A stretch of DNA of 64,000 bases from Lyophyllum atratum (Eukaryota > Basidiomycota > Agaricomycetes > Agaricales > Lyophyllaceae), in contig JACGCN010000016.1 in assembly GCA_014905825.1 (NCBI GenBank), positions 62,001-126,000 of the forward strand, written 5' to 3'. Shown here one piece after another: positions 12,533-23,410 of the stretch. The position numbers and the translations under genes were made by a program. The stretch's first letter is position 1. Each line of letters starts with the position of its first letter. The notes beneath the pieces were generated by a model. The model made no database searches. It had not been told where the DNA came from and saw only the letters and a list, made by a program, of their open reading frames with translations.

Positions 12533-12890
12533 TGTCATGAAATGCTAAGTCCCTTCCGAGTTCCGACCCCTCGCCTCCGTTTCCCCTCCGTTTCGCCCTT
12601 TCCTTTCCCCTTTCCGATCCCTCATTTCCTCGTCACAGACATTTCATATATCTCATATTTCACTCAAACTTACTTACTCAAACCTACTTACTCAAACTTC
12701 CTCACTCGAACTTACTCACTCGAACCCACTCACTCGAACTGTACTTACTCAAACTTACCTATAAAAGCCTCGTAGATTACCTTGTATCCGGTATCGAGTC
12801 AACACAGTGTTTTCACCCAGTTATCTCTTTCAGCCAAGTCGCTCTCGTCATCTTTATCTTATCATTGATCTATATCATTCGGTTCTAACA
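12533..12890 (+). repeat. 5' LTR (promoter-bearing)
   Basis: 358 bp. A TATA box (tataaaa) lies at 12760-12766, and the likely transcript start about 30 bp downstream falls at 12791-12793. Upstream are short tandem variants of actcaaactta/actcgaactta (about 12661-12760). Sequence matches the 3' LTR throughout. Confidence 0.95.
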
Positions 12891-12893
12891 AGT

Positions 12894-12903
12894 TTGACTC
12901 GAT
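12894..12903 (+). promoter_or_regulatory. Putative self-priming primer-binding site
   Basis: ttgactcgat lies 3 bp after the 5' LTR. It is the exact reverse complement of atcgagtcaa at 12793-12802, the predicted 5' end of the transcript. In Tf1/sushi-type elements the folded 5' end of the RNA primes reverse transcription, and this arrangement is the same. No tRNA 3'-end complement was recognised here. Confidence 0.65.
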
Positions 12904-12913
12904 CCTATACACC

Positions 12914-14215
12914 ATGAACAATCCATCGGGAACCTCTGTCAATCTCAGCTATACCTGGCCCGACGCTCCTCCTCCCTTAAACCCCACCATCTACACCCCC
13001 ATTCCTTCTGCCGGTCGAGACCACTTCGCTCGACTACATGGCAGCATTGATCCCGCCGATATCCCCGTCCATCCAAGCCAACAGCCTTTCCGCGTCCCGA
13101 GCCCTCAGATCTTGCCGCAAAATCTGATCAACTTCGTTCCTGATCTGCCACAGCCACCTCTACCACAGCCACCTGCCCAGGATACTTCCGTCCCTGTACA
13201 GCCACAGATGCCGACCGCGGCACCCCCTCTTGCCGACGTCAATACTCTCGTCGGCCTCCTCATCGACAACCAAACCGCCATTCAATCCTCTCAAGTTTTG
13301 TTTCAACAATCGCTTACAGATGTCATGAACGAGGTAGCCCGTCGCCCCGTCATCAATACCGATGGTCAACAACTTAATCCTCCCACTGCTCGCGGCGGTA
13401 CAGTTCGCCTCCGCACCGCTCGCATCTTCAGCGGCAAACATGCCGATGTCACTCCCTTCCTCTCAGAAGTCAAGCGCATCATCGATTTTCACGCCAACTC
13501 CTTCCCCGACGATCATTCCAAGGTTCTCTATGTCGGCCTCAATCTCAAGGACGGCATTCCAGTCGAGTGGTTCTCTCATCTCGAGAACTCTGGCTCCGCA
13601 CTACTCTGGGACTGGAATTTATTTCTATCTGCATTTCGCAAGAAGTTCGCAGATCCTAGTCTCATCACCACTGCCGACACCCGTCTCGATCACCTTAAAC
13701 AGACAAGTTCGGCTCACTACTATCTCACATCATTCATGGAGCTCGCTAGTCACCTCGACATGACCGAGCAAACCAAGATCTCCCGCTTCATGAAGGGTCT
13801 TAAGCCCCTCGTCAAGGACCATCTCGTCAACATTGTCCAATGACCTCTGACCCTTGAAGCCTGGGAACCCCTCATTATTTCCATCGACTCCAACCTTCAT
13901 CAACGTGAACTCGAACGCCGGCTCGAAAACGGTAACGGGAACAAAAAGAAGACCAAGTCGGATTCCTCTTCCCCTGACTCCAACACCTATCCTGCCCCAG
14001 CCACAACCTCCACTTCCTCCGACGTCGTCCCTATGGACGTCGACGCCATCACCACTGGTCCTCGCGGCAAGCTCACCGAAGTTGAACGCAAATATCGCTT
14101 CGACAACAAGTTGTGTCTGTACTGCGGCTCCAAGGACCACATAGTCAAGGACTGCAAAGTCCGCGCTACCAAGCATGGTGCCTTCGCGGAAAAAGCCAAG
14201 CCGAAGACCGACTAG
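12914..14215 (+). pseudogene. gag of the chromovirus, interrupted by an in-frame stop
   Basis: The frame runs from the ATG at 12914 to 14215 with one internal TGA at 13841-13843. The N-terminal region is Pro-rich, followed by a capsid-like segment around 13390-13840 (FSGKHADVTPFLSEVKRI). After the stop the same frame continues to a zinc knuckle CX2CX4HX4C (CLYCGSKDHIVKDC) near 14113-14154 and ends at a TAG. Because the frame continues intact beyond the TGA, a recent point mutation or readthrough is likelier than decay. Gag overlaps pol by about 100 bp, with pol in the -1 frame. Confidence 0.85.
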
Positions 14216-17200
14216 TTCCCGAGTCTTCGGCAACGGATGGAACTATCGAGTCCGTTCCCCGTTGCCCTACGGGCCCCTCCTTCACCAAAGCCACGACTGG
14301 TGAATGGATAGCTACGTCGACTCTACCTCCAGTATTTCGTCTGCCCACTCATGTTCGTCTTGACCCCCAGAATAGAGATCATTTCTTTATTTCTATCACA
14401 CTGTCCTTCCCTAAGCGAAAACCTATCCAAACCTATGCTTTAGTCGACTGCGGGTCCTCTGGCTCCCACATCTCTGACGCCTTCTCCATCCGACACTCAT
14501 TACCTCGCTCAACAAAACCTACCCCTATTCCTATCTTCACCATCGACGATCGGCCACTCACTTCCGGTCTCCTCACCCACGATGTGATCGCACACTTAAA
14601 AGTCCGCGAACACTCAGAACACATCCGCCTCGGCGTCGTTTCGATGCCATATCCTCTCTTACTTGGGCTCGATTGGCTCAAGCAACACAATCCCGCCGTC
14701 GACTGGGCCCGAGGGAAGCTCACTCTTTCCTGTTGCGGCGCCAACCACAACTTTCCTGTTTCGGCTTTTGGTCGTGGCTACAGTCTCGTAATTCCCTCTG
14801 CCAAGCCTAGTTCCACCTCTGTCGCCTCTGTTGGTCTAGGCCTTCGTCTAAGCAACAAGCCCGCCTCTGATATTTCTAGGGTTCTCGACGTATATAACGC
14901 CAAGGCACCACCTCCCACACCTCATATCGAAACCGCAAACATCGCGTCGATATCCTCTGTCCTACGACCACCCATTCGAAACGGCCCCAGCCGCGCCGAA
15001 CTCAAGTCTATTTGGTCTTGCCCACCTCCCCCACCACCCCCTATTTTTGGACCTCCTAATAAACCCGTCAACATCGCCTGCGTTTCCACCGAACGATTCC
15101 GCAAATATGCAAAAAATCAACCCATTTCCTACATCTGGTATACTACAAACGGCGACCTCGAACTCCGAATCAATGCCCTCTCCTCACTCCCTCCCGTCGA
15201 CTCCACCCAACCCGAACCACCGCCCCCTGAACCTCCCCCTTCCTCCACTTCTACACCATCTACCAACCGAGCCTTCGTTACCGATACCACCGATGAAGTC
15301 GAAAACTTAGTCCCTAAAAAATACCATTCCTATCTCGACGTTTTCGATCCCATCGAGGTTTTGAAACTACCCGAACATCGCCCCTACGACATCAGTATCG
15401 ACCTCGAAGAGGGGAAAACTCCTCCTTTCGGACCCATTTACTCCCTATCCCACGACGAACGACAAGCTTTATTCGATTACGTCGAGGAGCAACTCAAAAA
15501 GGGGTACATTCGACGTTCGACATCTTCCGCCGCTTCCCCTATTCTCTTCATCCGCCGCAAGACTGGCGACCTTCGCCTGTGTGTTGATTACCGCGGACTC
15601 AATTCAATCACCAAGAAGAACCGTTACCCCCTACCTCTTACCGCCGACCTTCTGGATCGCGTCCAGGGCTGCGACACCTTCACAGTCCTAGATCTCAAGA
15701 ACGCCTTTAATCTTATTCGCGTGAAAGAAGGCGACGAATGGAAGACCGCTTTCCGTACTCATCTCGGTCTCTTCGAATATACAGTCATGCCTTTTGGCCT
15801 CACCAACGCCCCTGCAACCTTCCAAGCCTTTATCCAGGATTCACTCCGCGACATCCTTGACATCTCTGTCGTTGTCTACCTCGATGACATCCTCATATTC
15901 TCTCAACCCGGCCAAAATCACACCACACTCGTTACCCAAGTCCTTGATCGTCTCCGAGCCGCAAATCTCTTCGTCAACGCCAAGAAATGCGAGTTCGATC
16001 GTTCACTTGAAGTCGAATACCTCGGTTTCATTATTTCCTCAAAGGGTGTCCAAATGAACCCTAAGAAACTCGATACCATCCATCAATGGCCTGTTCCCAA
16101 GTCCGTTAAACACATTCAACAGTTCCTCGGCTTCACAAACTTCTATCGACGCTTCATCCATCATTATGCCGACATCTGCCTCCCACTCACCAACCTAACG
16201 ACCAGCGCGTGTAAGAAATCATTCCCAGGACTATCTTCCGATGCCCTAGCCGCCTTCAACCAACTCAAACTCATATTCACAACCGCCCCCGTATTACGAC
16301 ACCATAATCCCAAACTACCCTCCACCGTCGTTACCGACGCTTCCGACTTCGCTCTATCCAGCATATTTCTACAACCCGACGAAGACAACCTTCTTCATCC
16401 TGTCGCTTACCATTCTCGCAAATTCTCACCCGCTGAGATCAACTACGAAATTCACGATAAAGAACTCCTATCCATTGTAGAGGGTTTCCGTGAAAATCGC
16501 CCCTGGCTCATCAGCTCCCCTCACACCATAGCCGTTATTTCTGATCACTCAAACCTCCGCTACTTCATGTCCACTCGCATCCTTAATCGACGCCAAGCTC
16601 GATGGTCCATGTACCTTTCCGAGTTTGACTTCCAACTGGAGTACGCCCCCGGCAAAACCAACCCCGCCGACGCCGCCTCCCGACGCCCCGACTACGTACC
16701 TAAAGAAGGGGATGACGTCCTTATCAACCAACGTAAGGCGCTATTAACCGACTACCACACCAAAAAATTATTCCCCAACACCTCCCAACCTTCCCCAACT
16801 CCCTCTCCTTCCGACCCTAAAACCATCAATGCCCTTTCCACCATTTCCCTCGACAATTCGGAACTCCTAGACGAATTCAAGGCCGCTTTCCGCTCTGATA
16901 TAGAGTGGCGCGAACTCGCGGCCAAGGACGATAAGAATAATCCTTCCATCACCCATCACGACGACCTTATATTCCACAACAACCGACTCTTCGTTCCCCA
17001 ACCTCTACGCTCCAAGATCCTCCATTCTCGTCATGATTCTGTAATCAGTGGACACCCAGGCCGTGCAGGTACTTACGATAACGTCGAGCGCGACTATTCA
17101 TGGCCTGGCATGCGACGCTATATTAGGTCCTACGTTACCTCATGCGACCTATGTTCCCGCGTAAAGAACATCACTCATAAACCTTATGGACTTCTCCATC

Positions 17201-18527
17201 CGCTCGATATCCCTGACCGCCCTTGGCGTTCTATTTCTATGGACTTCATCACCAAGTTACCTCTGTCCCACGGTTACGATGCTATCTGGGTAGTTTGCGA
17301 TCGCATGACCCGCGCCGCCCACTTCATTCCCATCAACGAAACCATCGACGCTCCCGGCCTTGCTCGCCTTTACCTCGATCACATCTTCCGTTATCACGGC
17401 CTCCCTCACTCTATCATCTCAGACCGCGGATCCGTCTTCGTCTCCTCCTTTTTTACTCATCTCATGAAATTATGCGGCACCAAAATGAAGCCTTCCACCG
17501 CCTATCATCCTCAAACAGACGGCCTCACGGAACGCACGAACCAAACCCTTGAAACTTACATCCGTACTTATTGCTCTTACCAACAAGACGATTGGACCGA
17601 CTACCTTGCCCTTGCCGAATTCTCCTTCAATAACTCCAAGAACTCCTCTACTCAGCAAACCCCATTCTACGCCAATCTCGGTTTCCATCCAGACTTCGAG
17701 GTTCGCATCACCGACCGTACTACCAATCCAGCTGCTACCGAATTCGCCGACCCGTCTTCAAATCATTCACGACGAACTCCACCGGGAACTGGCTCATTCC
17801 AACGATTACATGTCCAAGTACTACGACAATCGACACATGCCTGCACCCCAGTTCAAGGAAAACGACCAAGTTTGGCTACTGCGCCGTAATATTAAGACTA
17901 CACGGCCTACTAACAAGTTTGATTACCGTCGTCTAGGTCCCTTCAAAATACTCGCCCGTCACGGTTCCTCCTCCTACCTCCTCGAACTTCCCCGTACCTT
18001 CTCTCGACTTCACCCCGTCTTCCATGTCTCCCTCCTCGAACCATACAACCCCGCCTTCTGTCATTCCCGATCGTTTACCATCTGCTTCCGTCCCGCCCGT
18101 CGACATCATTCCCGATCAGCCACGCGACATTTCCACCATCATAGATTGCCGCAAAGTAGGTCGCCGATACGATTACTTCGTCCACTGGCGCGACTTCGAC
18201 GATTCCGAAAACTCTTGGATTCCATTTTCCGACATTTCCACTTCTCTTTACGAAATTCTCGAATCCTTTCACCGCCGTAATCCTCGTCGTCCTCATCCTC
18301 CTCGTTTTGATTTCGACACCTCAACTCATCATCCAATTACCACTCTCGATAACACTCCCTCACCTCAAGATTCCCATCAATCACCACGTCCACGTTCCCC
18401 ATCTCCACCTCCAGGCCCATGGCAACGCGATTACGAGCCCCCCACGCAAACCACCACACGTTCAGGTCGCGTCACACACCCTCCAAAGTCAAAAGACTAC
18501 GCGCGCTCCATCTTAAAAGGGGGGTAA
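14113..18527 (+). pseudogene. pol polyprotein of the chromovirus (PR-RT-RH-IN-chromodomain), two frame changes
   Basis: The frame is open from 14113 to 17889. Motifs in order: aspartic protease-like ALVDCGSSGSH near 14440; reverse transcriptase with YLDD at 15876-15887; RNase H TDAS near 16335; integrase HHCC zinc finger at about 17020-17160; and integrase core D-D-E at about 17236 (MDFITKL), 17420 (SDRGS) and 17517 (TDGLTERTNQ). Around 17751 (run of C) the homologous frame shifts by one. It shifts again around 18048 (run of C) into the frame encoding the chromodomain (YDYFVHWRDFDDSENSWIP). The pol stop TAA lies directly against the 3' LTR. Both shifts fall in C-runs, so indel mutation or sequencing error is plausible. 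The protease has DCG where DTG or DSG is usual. Confidence 0.9.
18515..18524 (+). promoter_or_regulatory. Polypurine tract
   Basis: aaaagggggg three bases before the 3' LTR, the usual plus-strand primer site of LTR retrotransposons. Confidence 0.85.
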
Positions 18528-18885
18528 TGTCATGAAATGCTAAGTCCCTTCCGAGTTCCGACCCCTCGCCTCCGTTTCCCCTCCGTTTCGCCCTTTCCTT
18601 TCCCCTTTCCGATCCCTCATTTCCTCGTCACAGACATTTCATATATCTCATATTTCACTCAAACTTACTTACTCAAACCTACTTACTCAAACTTCCTCAC
18701 TCGAACTTACTCACTCGAACCCACTCACTCGAACTGTACTTACTCAAACTTACCTATAAAAGCCTCGTAGATTACCTTGTATCCGGTATCGAGTCAACAC
18801 AGTGTTTTCACCCAGTTATCTCTTTCAGCCAAGTCGCTCTCGTCATCTTTATCTTATCATTGATCTATATCATTCGGTTCTAACA
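18528..18885 (+). repeat. 3' LTR
   Basis: Second 358-bp LTR, same sequence as the first and followed by the CCTTG duplication. LTR identity implies recent insertion. Confidence 0.95.
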
Positions 18886-19174
18886 CCTTGCTTCCTGGAT
18901 AATAATCCAAATTTCAGTCATGCTTAACAGCGAGTCTTAGCAGGATGATGTAAAAGGGCCCGGGAAAAGACCAACCGCGATCTTAACTCTTGCCACCGAT
19001 ACAGAGCGACAGGGCTCCTATGCGACCTCAACTACTACCGTCATCGTATCGAGCAGATCAGTCATGAGCTTACAGTACTCGAGTAAGGAGTCGGAATACA
19101 AAGAATTGTCCGCATACTACCTACTGGCAGAAAGTTCGCAAAAATAAAAAGTTTAGGCTTACTATATTCCCAGA

Positions 19175-19281
19175 CTCCCTGTCTGGGAGTCGAACCCAGC
19201 TCTCGCGCGTAGTAAGGGAACGGCTCGCTACACTATGCACGAATGACAAGCGCGTGTACTGAACCGATATACTAACAAGGA
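19175..19281 (-). tRNA. tRNA-Asp(GTC), 34-nt intron
   Basis: Same 73-nt mature sequence as the copy at 11735. Anticodon GTC at 19245-19247; intron 19210-19243 at position 37/38, longer than in the other copies. It lies about 285 bp from the right end of the retrotransposon. Confidence 0.92.
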
Positions 19282-19846
19282 GTGATCGAATGCTACTGAG
19301 CCTTAACAATATCGTCGGAGAACTCGAACCCCACGCCAACCTACGCTAGGGTGGTATCCCCAACGGTAGTTCTGCCAACGTCAAATGACAGAGTCGTGGA
19401 TACTTGATGAATCTACGGGAGAACCGAGATGCTCTACCTCACTAGCAAAGTGGGAGAGATGGAGATCGTGTTTGTTTAAGGGCCTTTTCATATCCTGGCT
19501 CGTGCTTCATGTGGGACAGGGTATTCGATCTCGTAGAATCAGGGTCGCCGGCCAAGAAGGAGCTCTGTCACCTCTGTGCGACATCACGAGGACAAACGTG
19601 GACGTGTATCGTGTGATGGTCGACACGTACTAATTCAAATTCAAATTGGAGTCCAAACTCTGACCTCGATTCAGCAGCGCCTACGAGATACATGAGCCCT
19701 GCAATCCTTTCCAGATTCTACGCGCATTTTTATCATCTTTCGGCGGTTCGGACGACAGGCATCGCGAGGATTTCAGTATAGCCTCAGGCTCATCCTTCAT
19801 GTCAGCGATCGGCGAATACAAATACCATAAGAGCGAACTTCCGCAT
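19282..19846. other. Spacer between tRNA genes
   Basis: No coding frame or motif recognised. Confidence 0.5.
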
Positions 19847-19939
19847 GGCAACTTGGCCGAGTGGTCTAAGGCGCTGGAATTAGGTTACTTCAAAACCATC
19901 CAGTCCTCCGGGGCGTGAGTTCGAACCTCACAGTTGTCA
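19847..19939 (+). tRNA. tRNA-Leu(TAG) with short intron
   Basis: Type II tRNA. The acceptor GGCAACT pairs with AGTTGTC (one G-T), and the discriminator is A. The D arm is TGGCCGAGTGGTCTAAGGC and the anticodon stem CTGGA/TCCAG. The loop ATTAGG gives anticodon TAG at 19881-19883. A ~13-nt intron follows position 37, then a long variable arm and the T arm GTGAG-TTCGAAC-CTCAC. Confidence 0.92.
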
Positions 19940-21356
19940 CTATAAGTCCTCATAGGAATCACTTTTGGCATTTTTTCTCATCCATGACATCGTTATATGT
20001 AGGCCGTACCTACGCGCAGTTCCTCTCATAGCTTTCAGTTTATGAATACTATATGGCCGAAGGACAATTCGGTCACAGAAAGCTCCTCGACATATATTGT
20101 GCGAATGTCGAGACTGAATAAGACCGGGTAGAAATAGCGCAGGGAAGATCCTGTGCTCATGAGCAAAGTGCAGCCATGTACCGCTATTATCTTCCACCGG
20201 TCACGCATACAGGCTTACCCTCGAATAACACCCTCCATTCTCGACAAGTAATGCCAAACCTTTAGCCTCGATAGCAACGAGACGTCTTACCTGACACATC
20301 AGCATCTTTGTGTTACGTTGATATGGTGAGATAGGGTTTATACACGCCTACACGCCATCCGAGTCACCATCGCGGGTCCTCGCGGCCAATCCTACCAGTT
20401 CCAATGCGTGGTCGTATTCCTAAGTGACGTATGCACGATGGGCAAAGTCTTCAGGCTGTACATCGAATACTGATGTAGGGCGTGGAAGTAGCAGCATGCA
20501 AGTGTGAGGCAAGTGGTCCTGATAAGACACCCGCAGCGTGGGTATGATCCGTGTCGAGTTTGACGAGGAGGTTGTGATAAAAGCGGACAAGAACGCTGTA
20601 TTAGTGTGAGCCAGATCGTAGAGCCAGCCAGGTATCTGAGGCAACGTACATTCTCGAGCGACTCCAACTCCAAAACTAAAGCTAATTCATAAATAACCCA
20701 CATTTAGATACAGGCTACGGATCCATACTTGAGATGCATCGTGGCGAGAGAAATCCGCGGAGTTGAGAATTACGAGGCAGGCCGCAAGCGTTGATGGGCA
20801 ACTCAACGAACATTAATCATGGATACTGGTCCCGACGACCGTCAGGTAGGCATCGGAGGTAATCGCGAAATGAACTCACCAAGTGAACAGATACAACAGG
20901 GTTGATCCTTTCCTTACCGGAGGCGGTGTTTTGACGGTGTTGCATCATCCTCCCACCGCAAACAAAACACAGCCACTTATACACAGCCACGAATGACACT
21001 TCTTCTCAGCTCCTCGACAGATACAGCTTCTCCACGGACAGCTACATGCTCGGACAACAGCAAAGAGCTGCGCAGGCCCCTCAGTTGCCGTTCATGACAG
21101 CGTGGAAGAAGTAGCATCCCAATCCCGGTATGGTGATACGCTGCGGGTGTCGATACGGTACCGCCTCGCGATCTTGAGTTCCGGTCGGCATAAGAACATC
21201 GTCAATGAACTTAGCAACCACCAAGGTATAAAGCCTTCTCTCTCCTCGTCCATACCTCCCCAAGAATCTCCGGTTCTTACCTCCCCTCCTCCCCCTCCTC
21301 CTCCTCTAGTCGCCTTCCCCTAATTTCCTCATCCTCCCGCCCCCACCCCACACACC
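19940..21356. other. Intergenic, no gene seen
   Basis: 1.4 kb upstream of the plus-strand gene at 21357. Short open frames only. A ggtataaag TATA-like word near 21224 could serve that gene. Confidence 0.5.
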
Positions 21357-22064
21357 ATGACGGAATACGACTTCTCTCCCGAAGCCTACCAGGCCCATCT
21401 CGCCAACATGCACAGCATCTCGAAATGGGTCGACCGTACAGAAGCTAACCGCCAAGAGTTCACGAACGCAGCAGCACTCGTCGACGACCGTCATACACCA
21501 CGTAGGCGCAGTGGCAGCTTCAGCGAACGACGCCGTCCACCCCCTCTACCTCTTCCTCCGCACGGTGCTCCACCATACGGCCCTGACCACGGATACGGAA
21601 TGGGCATGGGCATGGGCATGAGTCCCTACCCCTCCACGCCCCACTCCTCCGACTCGTTCGACATGGGCTTCTCATACGCCAACGGTCCGGGATCTCCAGG
21701 GCCCATGCCCATGCACCCAGGCCCCTCCCCGCACCACCCCATGTTCGGCCCAATGATGATGTCCCCCCCGCCCAGTCCACCCCACCACGACCACAGGCAT
21801 TCTTCCCACTCGCACTCCCGACGCAGTCGATCATCCTCCTTCAGCTTCGCCCCGCCACCTGGACCCCCTGGCTTCTTCCCGTTCATGGGGATGGGTGGCC
21901 CGCCGGGTTATGGACCGGGTCCGGGATACGTGATGATGCCCCCGGCGCCGTCGAGGCATAGGAGGAAGCATCGGAGTGGTGGGCCAGCGATCTCGTATGT
22001 GGTAAGTCACCATCGTCATGTTAGTATTGTGCAGTGCATTGATGGCGTTCCTCAGTATGTGTAG
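21357..22064 (+). CDS. Disordered Pro/Gly/Met/His-rich protein, MTEYD family
   Basis: Starts MTEYDFSPEAYQAHLANMHS...WVDRTEAN, sharing the N-terminal pattern MTEYD[YF]SP[DE]AY...WVD[QR]TE of the gene at 1965-2873. The remainder is low complexity: a GMGMGMGM run, Pro/His/Ser stretches, SRRSRSSS, and a basic RHRRKHR patch. A gtaagt...cctcag segment at 22002-22055 is probably a 54-nt intron, giving a C terminus ISYVYV; retention keeps frame, so both forms end at the same stop. Function unknown. Confidence 0.75.
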   Translation: MTEYDFSPEAYQAHLANMHSISKWVDRTEANRQEFTNAAALVDDRHTPRRRSGSFSERRRPPPLPLPPHGAPPYGPDHGYGMGMGMGMSPYPSTPHSSDSFDMGFSYANGPGSPGPMPMHPGPSPHHPMFGPMMMSPPPSPPHHDHRHSSHSHSRRSRSSSFSFAPPPGPPGFFPFMGMGGPPGYGPGPGYVMMPPAPSRHRRKHRSGGPAISYVVSHHRHVSIVQCIDGVPQYV

Positions 22065-23040
22065 ACGGGCGGTCAATCGAATTCTGGAACGGTATACAGG
22101 CTGGACGCTGACTCACTGAGTCTCGCTCGCGTCGGCTCTTCCTCTCAGTCCTGGTCGCCATGCAAACCGGAGTCAATCATGTCATGGCATTCTGCCATGA
22201 CGTACTCCAAATCGCGCATATGAGCCCACCGGGCAACACCTCCGGCCGTCGTTTACTTTGGCAGGGAGGGCATGTCCAGCGAGGGACAAGTTGGGAGAAC
22301 TTTTGGACTTACCAGACCCTATACATTATAGCATAGGAAGTTTCGTCACTTTCGCTATTGTGAACATCTGTACATCCAGAAGACGCCTGTTACTTTCGCT
22401 ATCACGCAATGCGATGTTGAACTTGGCATTCTTTTTGTCGGGCTAGACGTTTCTTAACGCTATGTAGGGTCTATAACTACCTTTCCCCATCCTCCTTGGT
22501 CCTTGAAAATAGGGATGATGGCCACATTTGCAATCCGATCAACAATGTTAACTTGAGATGACCGACTAAGGTGCTGAGATCGGCATTTCCTTGATGATAC
22601 ATATGTCATAATCTCAACCCTCGGGTGCCGTATAAACCCTCCATTATTAGCATTATTCATACTTGCGTCCTCGAAGAACCTTAGCAAGCCGAGCATGGTG
22701 CGAGCTATCTCCGCTCAAACATCCGAAACCTTGCCCGCCGAGAAGCCCCCACTGGGGCGATAATCGTAAGACTGTCACCCCTGAAAAGAGATCAGAACCC
22801 GTTCGTCTTGGGCTGGCCATCCCGCGGTGGTACCGTCAAGATGTACGCAAGGCTGCGTTGCGAGTAACTGCAATCGTACTGCTGCGACATCTGAGTCGCG
22901 AAGTGGGTAGATTCTGTGGACTCATTTCATCAGACTCAAACTACCCAACCCTGGTCCTTGACCACCCCTGCACAGAACCGTCACTCTGGAATATTCCCCC
23001 CTCGAACTGATCTATGAGCGGCACATCATCTCGTCCTATC
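22065..23040. other. Intergenic, no gene seen
   Basis: No supported coding region, tRNA or transposon end. Confidence 0.5.
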
Positions 23041-23051
23041 CAACCATTGTC

Positions 23052-23410
23052 ATGTCTGGATTGCTCTGATAGTCTTCAACCCTTGGCGGGCTAAGTCGAA
23101 GTAGGAAGATTCCAGAGCCACGGTCCCCCTGGGGAAGTGCAATCCTCAGTAGACAGACCTCTCGTGTCAATGCACTGGTTTCCTTGATGAACCTTCAACC
23201 GTTGGCGGGCTAAGACAAAGTAGGAAGATTCCAGCGCCACGGTATCCCTAGAAAAGGGCAATCTTTAGTCTATCACCAGACGGACCTCCCCTGCACTGGT
23301 TTGCTTTGATCATCTTCGACCGTTGGCGGGGTACAAGCGGGGTAAGGCAAAGTGAGAAGATTTCAACGCCACGGTATCCCTGGAGAAGTGAGATCCTTGG
23401 TATCCGGAGA
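23052..23410. repeat. Three diverged tandem copies of a ~120-bp unit
   Basis: The landmark ttggcggg recurs at 23083, 23202 and 23323 (spacing 119 and 121 bp). In each copy aagattccag/aagatttcaa, gccacggt and ccctgg/ccctag follow in order. The copies differ at many positions, so the amplification is old. No coding frame runs through them. Confidence 0.85.

Larger units (their letters stand above)
12528..18890 (+). mobile_element. Ty3/gypsy chromovirus LTR retrotransposon with CCTTG target duplication
   Basis: Two 358-bp LTRs (12533-12890 and 18528-18885) begin TGTCATGA and end GGTTCTAACA; I see no base difference between them. CCTTG is present directly outside both ends (12528-12532 and 18886-18890). 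Inside are gag with a CCHC knuckle, then protease, reverse transcriptase, RNase H, integrase and a C-terminal chromodomain in that order, which places it among chromoviruses. A 10-nt complement between primer site and transcript start suggests Tf1/sushi-like self-priming. Coding capacity is broken by one in-frame stop in gag and two frame changes in pol. It lies inside the third tRNA-Asp repeat unit. Confidence 0.95.
11495..19320. repeat. Tandem array of three tRNA-Asp repeat units, third unit split by a retrotransposon
   Basis: Three diverged units share the same order of landmarks: catgcc(t)cgtcgctc, tgtacacccttg, gagcagatcagtcatga, a minus-strand tRNA-Asp, then gacttc-ggacgg-cgcagagctcaccacgtct (clear in the first two units, weak in the third). 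tRNA starts are 579 bp apart between units 1 and 2, and about 500 bp between units 2 and 3 once the 6.36 kb insertion is removed. The joined flanks of the insertion (tgtacacccttg, then cttcctggataataatcc) match the uninterrupted unit 2 (tgtacacccttg, attcctgaataatggtcc), which shows the pre-insertion order. Confidence 0.85.

Noticed and set aside
12494..12775. Open frame reading MLSPFRVPTPRLRFPSV, repeated at 18537
   Set aside because: It lies inside the two LTRs and has only low-complexity content; the repetition is explained by the LTRs.
23052..23410. Possible CRISPR-like array because of regularly spaced repeats
   Set aside because: Units are ~120 bp, diverged and contiguous, without short repeats separated by unique spacers, and the DNA is eukaryotic.
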